Below are positions 17,735 through 27,304 of a stretch of 64,000 bases of DNA, one piece after another. A program made the translations under genes and the position numbers. This DNA is from UBA5972 sp964637875. Its GTDB lineage: Bacteria; Pseudomonadota; Alphaproteobacteria; Rhodobacterales; Rhodobacteraceae. The stretch is taken from positions 1-64,000 of the forward strand of contig CAZWXK010000011.1 in assembly GCA_964637875.1 (NCBI GenBank), read 5' to 3'. The stretch's first letter is position 1, and each line of letters begins with the position of its first letter. Below the pieces are notes generated by a model, which saw only the letters and a list, made by a program, of their open reading frames with translations, did no database searches and had not been told where the DNA came from.

Positions 17735-18219
17735 TTTGGTCCCTCCAAAGGTTAACTGTTCGTTTCCACGTGTTCTGCTGATCCGGTTGTTTTCCGATAT
17801 GGCCTTGCCTCGTTCCCGGGCCACCCCGCCGTCTCAACATGGTGCTATATAGCCAAGCAATTTGGGCGAGAGTTTGGCGTCTGGGCGGGAAAAAACACAA
17901 AATCCCGAACAACCCGCAGAAAATATTTAAAAACTTTGTAAATCAGATGGTTGTGACCCGCGAACTGCCGTTGTCGAGGGGGCTGTCGGGTGGCAATCCG
18001 GTCCAATGTGGCAATTTCGTCATGGATTTTCCATCTCTTTGTCCGGTTCTTGCTGGCAATCCGCGCCAAATGGTAAACAATACCGCACGGATTCCGGTAT
18101 TCGAGGCGGGTCAGGGCAGAAAAACATGCCGCGCCGCGAATTCGGATCGTAGCTGCCTGTCCGTGGGTTGCATGCGGGCCGGCGGATCGAGGCAGAGGAA
18201 AATCGGGAAATCGGGCAGG
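17735..18219. other. Long divergent control region between flp and the HAD-UbiA gene
   Basis: A 485-bp gap with no convincing gene. Near flp it contains a palindromic GCTATATAGC (17844-17853), a plausible -10 region for flp, followed outward by three TTTGGCG-like units. Bases 17885-17945 are A/T-rich, unlike the surroundings. Further right lies a direct repeat TGGCAATCCG (17991 and 18054), each copy followed by a CCAA(A)TG block, with a third TGGCAAT at 18009. These are candidate regulator sites for the gene at 18220. Confidence 0.5.
17844..17892 (-). promoter_or_regulatory. Candidate flp promoter with three TTTGGCG-like units
   Basis: Plus strand: GCTATATAGC at 17844, then TTTGGGCG (17861), TTTGGCG (17873) and TGGGCGGGA (17882). 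Read along flp, three CGCC(C)AAA-like units stand just upstream of a TATATA box about 110 bp from the pilin start. The arrangement suggests an activator-dependent promoter. Confidence 0.4.
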
Positions 18220-19650
18220 ATGACGGATCACGCGACACGCAGCAAACCCCTGGTTCTGGATGTTGATGGAACCTTTCTGAAAACCGATCTTCTGCTCGAA
18301 AACTTCTGGCTGGCCCTGGGGCGCAGCCCCGTGGCCTGCCTGGGTGCCGTGGGACGCAACCTGAACAACCGCGCCGCGCTCAAGCATGCGCTGGCCGAGC
18401 TGGCCCGGCCACGGGTCGAGCTGCTGCCGGTAAACGAGCGCATTGCCGCCCTGGCACGGCGTTCGCGCAAGCGCGGGCGCAAGGTGGTGCTGGCCTCGGG
18501 GTCGGATCGATCCCTGGTCGAGGCGCTTGCCCGTGAACATGGCTTCAACACGCCGGTTCTGGCCTCGGATGGGCGCACCAACCTCACCGGAACGCGCAAG
18601 GCGCGAGCGCTGGTTGACGCCTTTGGCGCGCGCGGTTTCGATTATGCAGGCGACAGCCGGGTGGATCTGCCGGTGTGGGAGCAGGCCGAAAACGCGATCC
18701 TGGTCGGCCATCTGCCACGGGTTGCGCGCCGGCTGGCCGAAGGCGGGGTGAATGTCGAGGAATATCACCAGGCCTGGAATCTGCGCGATCTGCTGCGCGC
18801 GCTCAGACCCCATCAGTGGGTCAAGAACATCCTGTTGTTTCTGCCGCTGATCGCGGCACACCGGGTCGATTTTCCCGGTCTGCTCATCGTATTCTTTGCG
18901 GCGCTGGCCTTCAGCCTGGCGGCTTCGTCCATCTATATCGTCAACGATCTGCTCGATCTCGAGGCGGATCGCCTGCACCCGACCAAGCGGAAACGACCCT
19001 TTGCCTCAGGCGCCGTTCCGATCAAGGTCGGAATGGTCGCGGCGCTGGGGCTCGGACTCTATTCCCTGTTGCTGGCCTTCATAATCAGCCCGGCCATGCT
19101 GGGGGTGGTGGCGCTTTACATGGCCCTGTCACTGGCCTATTCACTGCGCCTCAAGCGCATGCGCTGGATCGATATCGCAACGCTGGCCGGCTTGTACACG
19201 CTGAGGGTGCTTGCCGGGGCCATTGCGGCACAGGTGCCCACGTCGGGGTTTCTGGTCGCGTTCATATTTCCGGTATTCCTTACCCTGGCCTGCGTCAAAC
19301 GATTGACCGAACTGACCCTGGCCACGGGCGATGCCCCCTTGCCGGGCCGGGGATATGCCCGGCGTGATCGGGGCGACCTGCTGAATGTCGCCATACTGGG
19401 GACGCTGGGTGCGTTGTCGGTGTTCTTTCTCTACAGCATTTCGGATGCAGCGATGCTGCTTTATCCCACACGGTGGCATCTGTGGCTTGCAATGATCCCG
19501 CTGGGGGGGTGGCTCGTGCGAATGGTGGCGCTGGGCTGGAAAGGCAGGCAGGATTACGACCCGATCGTGTTTGCCATGCGCGACAGGTACGGTCTCGCCC
19601 TGATCGCCTTGACCCTGACCTTCATGTTCACGGCCACAACGCCGGGTTAG
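18220..19650 (+). CDS. HAD phosphatase-UbiA prenyltransferase fusion (decaprenyl-phosphate phosphoribosyltransferase-like)
   Basis: A 476-residue fusion. Residues 1-185 form a HAD hydrolase domain: LVLDVDGT (Asp14, Asp16), LASGSDRS and DYAGDSRVDLPVW. Residues 187-476 form a UbiA-type membrane prenyltransferase with RPHQWVKN, the Asp-rich NDLLDLEAD (242-250) and several membrane segments. The RPHQWVKN start is characteristic of phosphoribosyl-1-pyrophosphate:decaprenyl-phosphate transferases (mycobacterial Rv3806c type). The HAD domain would then supply the 5'-phosphatase step to give decaprenyl-phosphoryl-ribose; this is inference. Convergent with the DprE2/DprE1 pair. The ATG at 18220 was chosen because homology starts there; the frame is open for 127 more codons of non-coding-looking sequence. 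Confidence 0.88.
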   Translation: MTDHATRSKPLVLDVDGTFLKTDLLLENFWLALGRSPVACLGAVGRNLNNRAALKHALAELARPRVELLPVNERIAALARRSRKRGRKVVLASGSDRSLVEALAREHGFNTPVLASDGRTNLTGTRKARALVDAFGARGFDYAGDSRVDLPVWEQAENAILVGHLPRVARRLAEGGVNVEEYHQAWNLRDLLRALRPHQWVKNILLFLPLIAAHRVDFPGLLIVFFAALAFSLAASSIYIVNDLLDLEADRLHPTKRKRPFASGAVPIKVGMVAALGLGLYSLLLAFIISPAMLGVVALYMALSLAYSLRLKRMRWIDIATLAGLYTLRVLAGAIAAQVPTSGFLVAFIFPVFLTLACVKRLTELTLATGDAPLPGRGYARRDRGDLLNVAILGTLGALSVFFLYSISDAAMLLYPTRWHLWLAMIPLGGWLVRMVALGWKGRQDYDPIVFAMRDRYGLALIALTLTFMFTATTPG

Positions 19651-19733
19651 GGCCGGTCAGGGTCTGCGTGGGGCGGGTGTTCCTGACGAATTCCGTGGCC
19701 GAACCCGGTGCATGTCGGAAAATCCGGAGGGAT

Positions 19734-19838
19734 TTCTTCTTTGTGAAAATACTCTCGGGGGTGCGGGGGCAGACAGCCCCCGCCTGCGCCGTCGGAAATG
19801 GCGGGCGCCTCCGGCGGGCGTATTTGGACAAAGAAGAA
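19734..19838. repeat. 105-bp double-ended intergenic repeat, copy 1 (b)
   Basis: Bounded by TTCTTCTTTG on the left and its inverse CAAAGAAGAA on the right. It contains GCGGGGGC-AGACA-GCCCCCGC and a second GC-rich lobe ending CGGCGGGCGTATTTGGA. It lies between the convergent ends of the HAD-UbiA and DprE2-like genes. The reverse complement is nearly identical to 62622-62726. Confidence 0.85.
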
Positions 19839-19912
19839 GCCCCTGGCAATCGCCGCCAGCGGGAATAGTCGCCGACCGAACAGCTGTTCACCTGTTCGGT
19901 TCGAGCAGGCCC

Positions 19913-20650
19913 TCAGATCGACATCTTCTTGAACATGCGTTCGGGGATAGAACGGATGATCAGCATGATCCAGCGCCAGAAAAAGGGCGTATAGATCACG
20001 TCGCGCCGCTTGTCGGTTGCGCGCAGCAGGTCGCGGGCCACGGATTCGGGACTGGCGACCAGGAACATTCCCGGCAGCCCCCAGGTCATGGCGGTGTCCA
20101 CGAAACCCGGCTTGACCGTCACCACATGGCCGCCCGCGCGTGTCAGCCGGTTGCGCAACCCCGACAGATAGGTGGCGAAACCCGCCTTGGCCGCGCCATA
20201 GACATAGTTTCCGATCCTGCCCCGGTCGCCGGCGACCGACGAAATACCGATGACGGTGCCGCCGCCGCGTTCTTCCATCAAGGGCACGAAACCCTGAAGA
20301 AAGCGGGCAGGGCCGGTAAAGCTGTCGGTGACGGTGCCGTCGATCAGGGCCGGGTCGGCGTCGATGGCGGTCTGCTCGGGCATCGAGCCGACGAATACCG
20401 CCACATTCAATATACCGTCCTGTTTGGCCAGCCGGTCGTTGATGTCGTCAAAGGTCCCTGGTTTGCGCGCATCGAATTTCAGCGCCTCGGCATTTGGCGC
20501 GCCCCGCAGGCGGCAATCATCAGCGATGCGGTGCAGATCATCCATGTCGCGGCCTGCCAGAAACACATCGGCCCCGCGTTCTGCCACCGCACGGGCGAAT
20601 GCGCGCGCCATCGAGGAACTTGCCCCAAGGATAAGCCAGCTCTGTTTCAT
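19913..20650 (-). CDS. dprE2: DprE2-like short-chain dehydrogenase (decaprenylphosphoryl-keto-ribose reductase)
   Basis: A 245-residue SDR. The cofactor loop is LGASSSMARAFA. The active-site Ser lies in GISSVAGDRGR and the Tyr/Lys pair in NYVYGAAKAG. Length and blocks match DprE2, which reduces decaprenylphosphoryl-2-keto-erythro-pentose to decaprenylphosphoryl-D-arabinose. The start overlaps the dprE1-like stop as ATGA, so the two subunits are translationally coupled, as in mycobacteria. A hydrophobic C-terminal segment (FFWRWIMLIIRSIP) may associate with the membrane. Confidence 0.88.
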   Translation of the reverse strand: MKQSWLILGASSSMARAFARAVAERGADVFLAGRDMDDLHRIADDCRLRGAPNAEALKFDARKPGTFDDINDRLAKQDGILNVAVFVGSMPEQTAIDADPALIDGTVTDSFTGPARFLQGFVPLMEERGGGTVIGISSVAGDRGRIGNYVYGAAKAGFATYLSGLRNRLTRAGGHVVTVKPGFVDTAMTWGLPGMFLVASPESVARDLLRATDKRRDVIYTPFFWRWIMLIIRSIPERMFKKMSI

Positions 20651-21969
20651 GCCTCGCTCCTCAGTTTCAGGCGCCGCACCAGATCGGTTTCCAGCGCGTG
20701 TTTCGGATCCTGCGCATTGGCGATTGTCGCGAAATCCGCGCGCTCGTCATACATCGGGGCAAACTGTTCAGCAGTCGCGACCGAGTCCTTTGCCGGATAG
20801 ATGCGCCCTCCTGCGGCGAGGGTCATGTCGATCAGCTCTTGCACCAGGCCCGCGCTTTCGCGACGGTTGGGGAAATCGACGGCCAGCGTGAACCCCTCCA
20901 TCGGGAACGACATCATGCCGCCGCGCCCCTCGCCCAGCCGTTTCAGCACCGCCAGCGGCGAGGCCAGCCGGGATGAGGCGATCCTTTCCATCATCCGGTG
21001 CAGGGTCTCGCGGGCGCTGTCGGGGGGCAGCACGCATTGGAACTGGTGAAATCCGGGGCTGCCATACAGGCGGTTCCAGTCATGCACACGGTCCAGCGGG
21101 AAAAAGAAATCCTGCATGGAGCGGTCGATCCTGCGTCCGCCCGGGGGAACGCGACGCAGATAGAGCCGGTTGAAGGCGCGCACGACCGGCGCGCTCAGCA
21201 GGAAACGGGGCGCATCAATGGGAACCGATTTCGCGCCCTTTCCCGTGATCGGCACCGCATGTTCGCGAATCTCGGCCTCTTCCAGGATACCGCGGCCCAG
21301 GCTTTCGTCGCGCGCGGTGGCGTCGATCCAGCCGACGCAATATGTGGCGGTCGAACCTTCCAGCAGCGACATGAATTCATCCAGATTGTCGGCGCGGCTT
21401 TCGCGTACATCCATCACGGTCGAGGTCGCGCGGGTCAACCGGATGGCGGCCGACAGGATGATCCCCGTCTGGCCCAGCCCGCCGATGGTGGCGCGAAACA
21501 GATCGGGGTTTTCGTCCCTTGTGATGCGCCGACTGCGCCCGTTCGCGCCCAGCAGCTCGATTTCCACCACATGCTGGCCGAAACTGCCAGCGCCGTGGTG
21601 GTTCTTGCCATGCACGTCATTGGCGATGCAGCCCCCCAGCGTGGCAAAGCCGGTGCCGGGCAGAACAGCCGGAATCCAGCCGCGAGGCGCCATCAGGCGG
21701 GTGATCTCGCCGATGGTGATGCCCGCCTCGGCCTGCAGGATGCCGGTGTTTTCGTCAAACGCGATCATCCGGTCCAGCCGGGTCATGTCGATCACACGGC
21801 CGCCATCATTCAGCGCCGCGTCGCCATAGGACCGCCGGTTGCCGATCGCGGGGCATTTCTGCTCGCGCAGCGAGGCCCTGAGCGCGGTCAGTTTTTCGGG
21901 CCGCGCGATGCTGCCATGTGCACGCAAGACCCGGCCCCAGCCGGCATATTCACCTGTTTTCCAGCGCAT
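20647..21969 (-). CDS. dprE1: DprE1-like FAD-dependent decaprenylphosphoryl-ribose 2'-oxidase
   Basis: A 440-residue VAO/PCMH-type flavoprotein. The FAD domain carries NRRSYGDAALNDGG, LPGTGFATLGG and HGKNHHGAGSFG (120-130). The substrate domain carries DVRESR, FPLDRVHDWNRLYG and YPAKDSVATAE, whose Lys corresponds to the catalytic-site lysine of mycobacterial DprE1. The residue equivalent to Cys387, the covalent target of benzothiazinones in Mycobacterium tuberculosis, is Ala363 (FTLAVDF against NICVDF). The start at 21969 is supported by AGGAGA and lies inside the end of the preceding membrane-protein gene (20-bp overlap). Confidence 0.9.
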   Translation of the reverse strand: MRWKTGEYAGWGRVLRAHGSIARPEKLTALRASLREQKCPAIGNRRSYGDAALNDGGRVIDMTRLDRMIAFDENTGILQAEAGITIGEITRLMAPRGWIPAVLPGTGFATLGGCIANDVHGKNHHGAGSFGQHVVEIELLGANGRSRRITRDENPDLFRATIGGLGQTGIILSAAIRLTRATSTVMDVRESRADNLDEFMSLLEGSTATYCVGWIDATARDESLGRGILEEAEIREHAVPITGKGAKSVPIDAPRFLLSAPVVRAFNRLYLRRVPPGGRRIDRSMQDFFFPLDRVHDWNRLYGSPGFHQFQCVLPPDSARETLHRMMERIASSRLASPLAVLKRLGEGRGGMMSFPMEGFTLAVDFPNRRESAGLVQELIDMTLAAGGRIYPAKDSVATAEQFAPMYDERADFATIANAQDPKHALETDLVRRLKLRSEA

Positions 21970-22915
21970 GAGCTCTCCTGGTTGCGATGCCTTCCGCCAG
22001 CGGAAAGACGGCAATTCCGATACCGACGGCAAACCACAGTGTGGTGATGCGGATGATGGCGGTTGCGGGAATGCTGATTTCCAGGGGCACGCCCTGTACG
22101 GCCAGCAGGGCGACCATGGCCGCCTCGGCCCCGCCGACACCGCCGGGCATGCCGGTGGCCCCGCCTGTCATCATCGAAAAAAGAAAGATTGCGACCGCGC
22201 TCCACAGCGCCACATCGGCCCCCAGCCAGCCCAGCAGCAGATAAAAGGCGTATCCCTCGGCCATCCAGCCCAGGGCACCCAGGCCCAGGGCGGGGATCAC
22301 GATGCGCGGCGCCGAAAAGGGTTGCAGGGCCCGTGCGGCGCGGCGCGCCCGCACAAAAAGACGCGGCTTGCGTCCCACCAGCCGATACAGCCCGCTCACC
22401 AGCGCGCCGAACAGCACCGGTCGGGTTGCGATCAGCGCCGCGATCACCGCGAGCACGGCGACCGGCAGCCCGCCCGCAATACCTGCGGCACCGGCAGCCA
22501 GCGCGAATGCCAGCAACAGCCCGGTCGAGGCCAGATCGCCCGCCCGATCCACCAGCACGAGCGGTGCCAGATGTTCCAGCCTTGTGCCGGTTTCGCGGCT
22601 GATCCAGCGCATGCGCACGACCTCGCCCAGCCGGGCAGGGGTCATGGTCAGGGCAAAGCCCCCGAAATAGTGCCGCAGTACCGACAACAGGCGCAGCCGC
22701 ACATGCAGCGCGTCAAGATACAGCCACCAGCGCAGAGCGCGCAGAAGATAATTGAAAAGCGACAGCGCCAGCAGGCCCACCACCTGCTGGCCGCCGAGCA
22801 GAAGAACCTCGTTGAGGATGTCCTCGCCGCTTGCAGCCCACAGCGCCAGCCCCGCGCTGATCAGGAATACCGCGAACACGAAGATCGAGGTTCTTATGCT
22901 TTTGCCACCCACCAT
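21950..22915 (-). CDS. Lysylphosphatidylglycerol-synthase-TM/UPF0104-type membrane protein, flippase candidate
   Basis: A 321-residue polytopic membrane protein with about eight hydrophobic segments. It has the family blocks LLRALRWWLYLD, FALTMTPARLGEVVRM and SMMTGGATGMPGGVGGAEAAM. This superfamily (COG0392-like) includes the flippase half of MprF and proteins linked to glycolipid export. As the first gene of a three-gene unit with dprE1 and dprE2 it may move decaprenyl-phosphoryl-arabinose across the membrane; that is inference from context. Mycobacteria use an unrelated GtrA-type protein next to DprE1/E2. Confidence 0.8.
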   Translation of the reverse strand: MVGGKSIRTSIFVFAVFLISAGLALWAASGEDILNEVLLLGGQQVVGLLALSLFNYLLRALRWWLYLDALHVRLRLLSVLRHYFGGFALTMTPARLGEVVRMRWISRETGTRLEHLAPLVLVDRAGDLASTGLLLAFALAAGAAGIAGGLPVAVLAVIAALIATRPVLFGALVSGLYRLVGRKPRLFVRARRAARALQPFSAPRIVIPALGLGALGWMAEGYAFYLLLGWLGADVALWSAVAIFLFSMMTGGATGMPGGVGGAEAAMVALLAVQGVPLEISIPATAIIRITTLWFAVGIGIAVFPLAEGIATRRAHALENR

Positions 22916-23015
22916 GGCCCCTGTGCTAGCGGATCATCATGGCAAGAAAAAGGCCGGTCGGTGGACAATTCATGGAATCGCCCCGGATTGGTTCCGAAAT
23001 GGGGAAAATCCGCCA

Positions 23016-23408
23016 TCACTCGCGGATGACCGGCTGTTTGCGCCCGTCATCATCCAGCGCGACAAAGGTGAACACGCCCTCGGTGACCTTGAAACTGCGA
23101 TGCGAAAGGCGGCGCTGCACCCAGGCGCCGATGCGGATGGCCATGGAGGTGCGGCCCACGCGCTCGATCTCGCAATAGACCGACAGGATGTCGCCCACAT
23201 GCACGGGCTTGAGGAAACTCATCGCCTCGATTCCAACGGTGGCGACGCGGCACTTGGCGTAATCGGCCGCCGCGATGCCGCCGGCCAGGTCCATCTGGCT
23301 GAGCACCCAGCCGCCAAAGATATCGCCTGCCGTGTTGGTGTCGGCCGGCATGGCCACGGTCTTGATCATCGGGGCGTCGTTGGGTTCGCAATCGTTGTCG
23401 GTGGTCAT
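23016..23408 (-). CDS. Acyl-CoA thioesterase, YciA-like hotdog fold
   Basis: A 130-residue single hotdog-domain enzyme. The segment MPADTNTAGDIFGGWVLSQMDLAGG is the hallmark of YciA-type acyl-CoA thioesterases, with the catalytic Asp in NTAGDIFGG. VGIEAMSFLKPVHVGD and VTEGVFTFVA follow. It hydrolyses short- to medium-chain acyl-CoA; the substrate is not determinable. The start at MTTDND is preferred, because upstream codons overlap promoter-like sequence shared with the divergent acetoacetyl-CoA synthetase gene. Confidence 0.9.
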   Translation of the reverse strand: MTTDNDCEPNDAPMIKTVAMPADTNTAGDIFGGWVLSQMDLAGGIAAADYAKCRVATVGIEAMSFLKPVHVGDILSVYCEIERVGRTSMAIRIGAWVQRRLSHRSFKVTEGVFTFVALDDDGRKQPVIRE

Positions 23409-23563
23409 GTCGTCCTGCCCTCGGGTTTTGCCCCACCTTACCGCGCAGCGCCGCCAAGGCAAGGGCACGGGTGCATGCCCCTTGCATCTTGCGGTTCCAT
23501 TTCAATTGCAACATAACGGATTCGATAATTGCTGCATGGCAGCATCGCTTGGGAGATCAGATC

Positions 23564-25516
<1,953 letters not shown>

Positions 25517-25524
25517 GCCGCGAT

Positions 25525-26334
25525 CTAACCGTTGTCGCGGCGATAGATCCAGTCATGGTCAGGGTGGTTCTGAAAACGCCATTTGCGCAGCGGTCCGGCC
25601 ATGACATTCAGGTAATAGCTCTCATAGCCATAGGCCACGCCAAAGGGGTGATGGCCGCGGGGCACCAGCACCACATCGCCATCGCGCACGGCCATGCTTT
25701 CGTCCAGCGTGCCATCTTCGGTGAACACCCGCTGAAAGCCGAAACCCTGCGGCGGGTTGATCCGGTGATAATAGGTCTCCTCCAGACGGGTGATACGGGG
25801 AAAGTCATCCTCGTCATGGCGATGCGGCGGGTAGGATGACCAGTTGCCATCGGGGGTGAAAACCTCGGTTACCAGCAGATGATCGGCGACATCGCGATCC
25901 TCCATCGCGATATTGTGGATATAGCGCCTATTGGCCCCCTTGCCGCGCTCGACCATCGCGATCCCCTCGGGCCCGATCATGGCCGCTTCATACCCGCCGG
26001 TGCCAGGCGCCGAGCACACCGCCAGCACGCAATCACTTGTCGCCTCGGCCCGCCAGTCGCTGCCCGGTGGCAGATAGACGGCCGCAGGTGGCAGACGCTC
26101 GAACACGCTCATGCGGGTGCCCATCTCGCCGAAATTCCGCCCGGCGCCGATAATCCGCACCCTGCCTTCGACCAGCACAAGGATCACCTCGCGTCCGCCG
26201 CATTCCTGCGCCGCCTTCTGCCCGGCCTTCAGGCGCCACAGTTCGAAACCCACATGTTTCCAGCCCGCACTTTCGGGCGGGATGTCATGCGTCTTGCCCC
26301 ACGCGCCCCGGGGCCTGCGCAACAGCTCAACCAT
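25525..26334 (-). CDS. iolB: 5-deoxy-glucuronate isomerase
   Basis: A 269-residue bicupin that isomerises 5-deoxy-D-glucuronate to 2-deoxy-5-keto-gluconate in myo-inositol catabolism. Typical blocks are PPESAGWKHVGFELWRL, the metal-binding SYPPHRHDEDDFPR, EETYYHRINPPQGFGFQR and the C-terminal LVPRGHHPFGVAYGYESYYLNVMAG. It is the last gene of the inositol operon. AAGGA, part of the inverted TTCCTTCTTC repeat end, lies 7 bp before the ATG; a GTG one codon earlier is also possible. Confidence 0.95.
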   Translation of the reverse strand: MVELLRRPRGAWGKTHDIPPESAGWKHVGFELWRLKAGQKAAQECGGREVILVLVEGRVRIIGAGRNFGEMGTRMSVFERLPPAAVYLPPGSDWRAEATSDCVLAVCSAPGTGGYEAAMIGPEGIAMVERGKGANRRYIHNIAMEDRDVADHLLVTEVFTPDGNWSSYPPHRHDEDDFPRITRLEETYYHRINPPQGFGFQRVFTEDGTLDESMAVRDGDVVLVPRGHHPFGVAYGYESYYLNVMAGPLRKWRFQNHPDHDWIYRRDNG

Positions 26335-26344
26335 CACCCGTTCC

Positions 26345-26390
26345 TTCTTCTTTGTCCAAATACGCCGGGGGTGCGGGGGCCGGCCCCCGC
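26345..26390. repeat. Intergenic repeat family, copy (c)
   Basis: TTCTTCTTTGTCCAAATACG, then CCGGGGGTGCGGGGGCCGGCCCCCGC. It lies between iolE and iolB inside the operon. On the operon strand the element ends CAAAGAAGAAGGA, so its edge supplies the iolB ribosome-binding site. Confidence 0.8.
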
Positions 26391-26400
26391 GACAACGCCG

Positions 26401-27291
26401 TCACAACCCCGCCTCTGCCGCCATCCTTGTCAACGCCCGCAACCCCATCGCCTGATAGTGTCGCGGGTCGCGCAGCGCCGGGTCCTGTTCGGCTTCGATC
26501 ACCACCCAACCGTCATAGCCCGCCTCCGCCGCCACCCTCAAAACCGGTAGAAAATCGACACATCCCTCGGGGTCGCCCGGCACCGTGAACACGCCGCGGC
26601 GCACCCCTTCCAGAAAGGACAGGCCCTGCGCGCGCACCTCCTCCATCACGTCGCGGCGCAGGTTCTTGGCGTGGATATGGGCAACGCGCCCCATGTGACG
26701 CGCGGCCACAGTCGCCGGATCGCCGCCCCCGAACAGGCAGTGACCGGTGTCCAGCAGCAGGCGCGTGGCGGGGCCGGTTGTTTGCATGAAGCGGTCGATC
26801 TCGTCCGGGGTCTCGACGATGGTGCCCATGTGGTGGTGGTAAACCAGCGTCAGCCCCCGATCCGCGCAGAAGCGTGCAATCTCCTCGACCTTCGCACCGA
26901 AATCGGGCCAGTCGGCGGCATCCAGAGTTGGCCTGTCATTGACCGCAACGTCATCGCGCCCGTGAATGGCGTTCGAGGTTTCGCAGACGATCACCACCTT
27001 GCAGCCCATCGCCCGCAATAGGTCAAGATGGCCCTGGATTGCGCGTTTCTCGGCCTCGACGCTGCGTTCCAGCAGCTCCAGCGAATACCAGCCCGAGATG
27101 AATTCCAGCCCATGCGCCCCCAGAACCCTGCGCAGGGCGTCGGCGTCATCGGGCATCTTGTGACCCTTTTCGATGCCCTCGAAACCGATCTCGGCTGCCT
27201 CGCGCAGGCATTGTTCAAGCGTGATGTTCGCGCCGAGGCGCGGGTCGTCGTCATTCGACCAGGCGATGGGGTTGGTGCCGAATCTGATCAT
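26401..27291 (-). CDS. iolE: Myo-inosose-2 dehydratase
   Basis: A 296-residue TIM-barrel (xylose-isomerase-like) enzyme that dehydrates 2-keto-myo-inositol to 3D-(3,5/4)-trihydroxycyclohexane-1,2-dione. Hallmarks are the N-terminal IRFGTNPIAWSNDD, GFEGIEKG, LVYHHHMGTIVET and LLDTGHCLFGGGDP. The start at MIRFGT (27291) is where the family begins. It lies 13 bp downstream of iolD. Product passes to IolD. Confidence 0.96.
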   Translation of the reverse strand: MIRFGTNPIAWSNDDDPRLGANITLEQCLREAAEIGFEGIEKGHKMPDDADALRRVLGAHGLEFISGWYSLELLERSVEAEKRAIQGHLDLLRAMGCKVVIVCETSNAIHGRDDVAVNDRPTLDAADWPDFGAKVEEIARFCADRGLTLVYHHHMGTIVETPDEIDRFMQTTGPATRLLLDTGHCLFGGGDPATVAARHMGRVAHIHAKNLRRDVMEEVRAQGLSFLEGVRRGVFTVPGDPEGCVDFLPVLRVAAEAGYDGWVVIEAEQDPALRDPRHYQAMGLRALTRMAAEAGL

Positions 27292-27304
27292 GTCCGTTTC
27301 CTGC

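Noticed and set aside
17741..17760. TTAACTGTTCGTTT before flp as a CtrA site
   Set aside because: Only the first half matches TTAA-N7-TTAA, and it lies too close to the start codon to be convincing.
17839..18219. Upstream in-frame extension of the HAD-UbiA gene
   Set aside because: No similarity and irregular composition; it covers the A/T-rich promoter region. The HAD motif starts only after the ATG at 18220.
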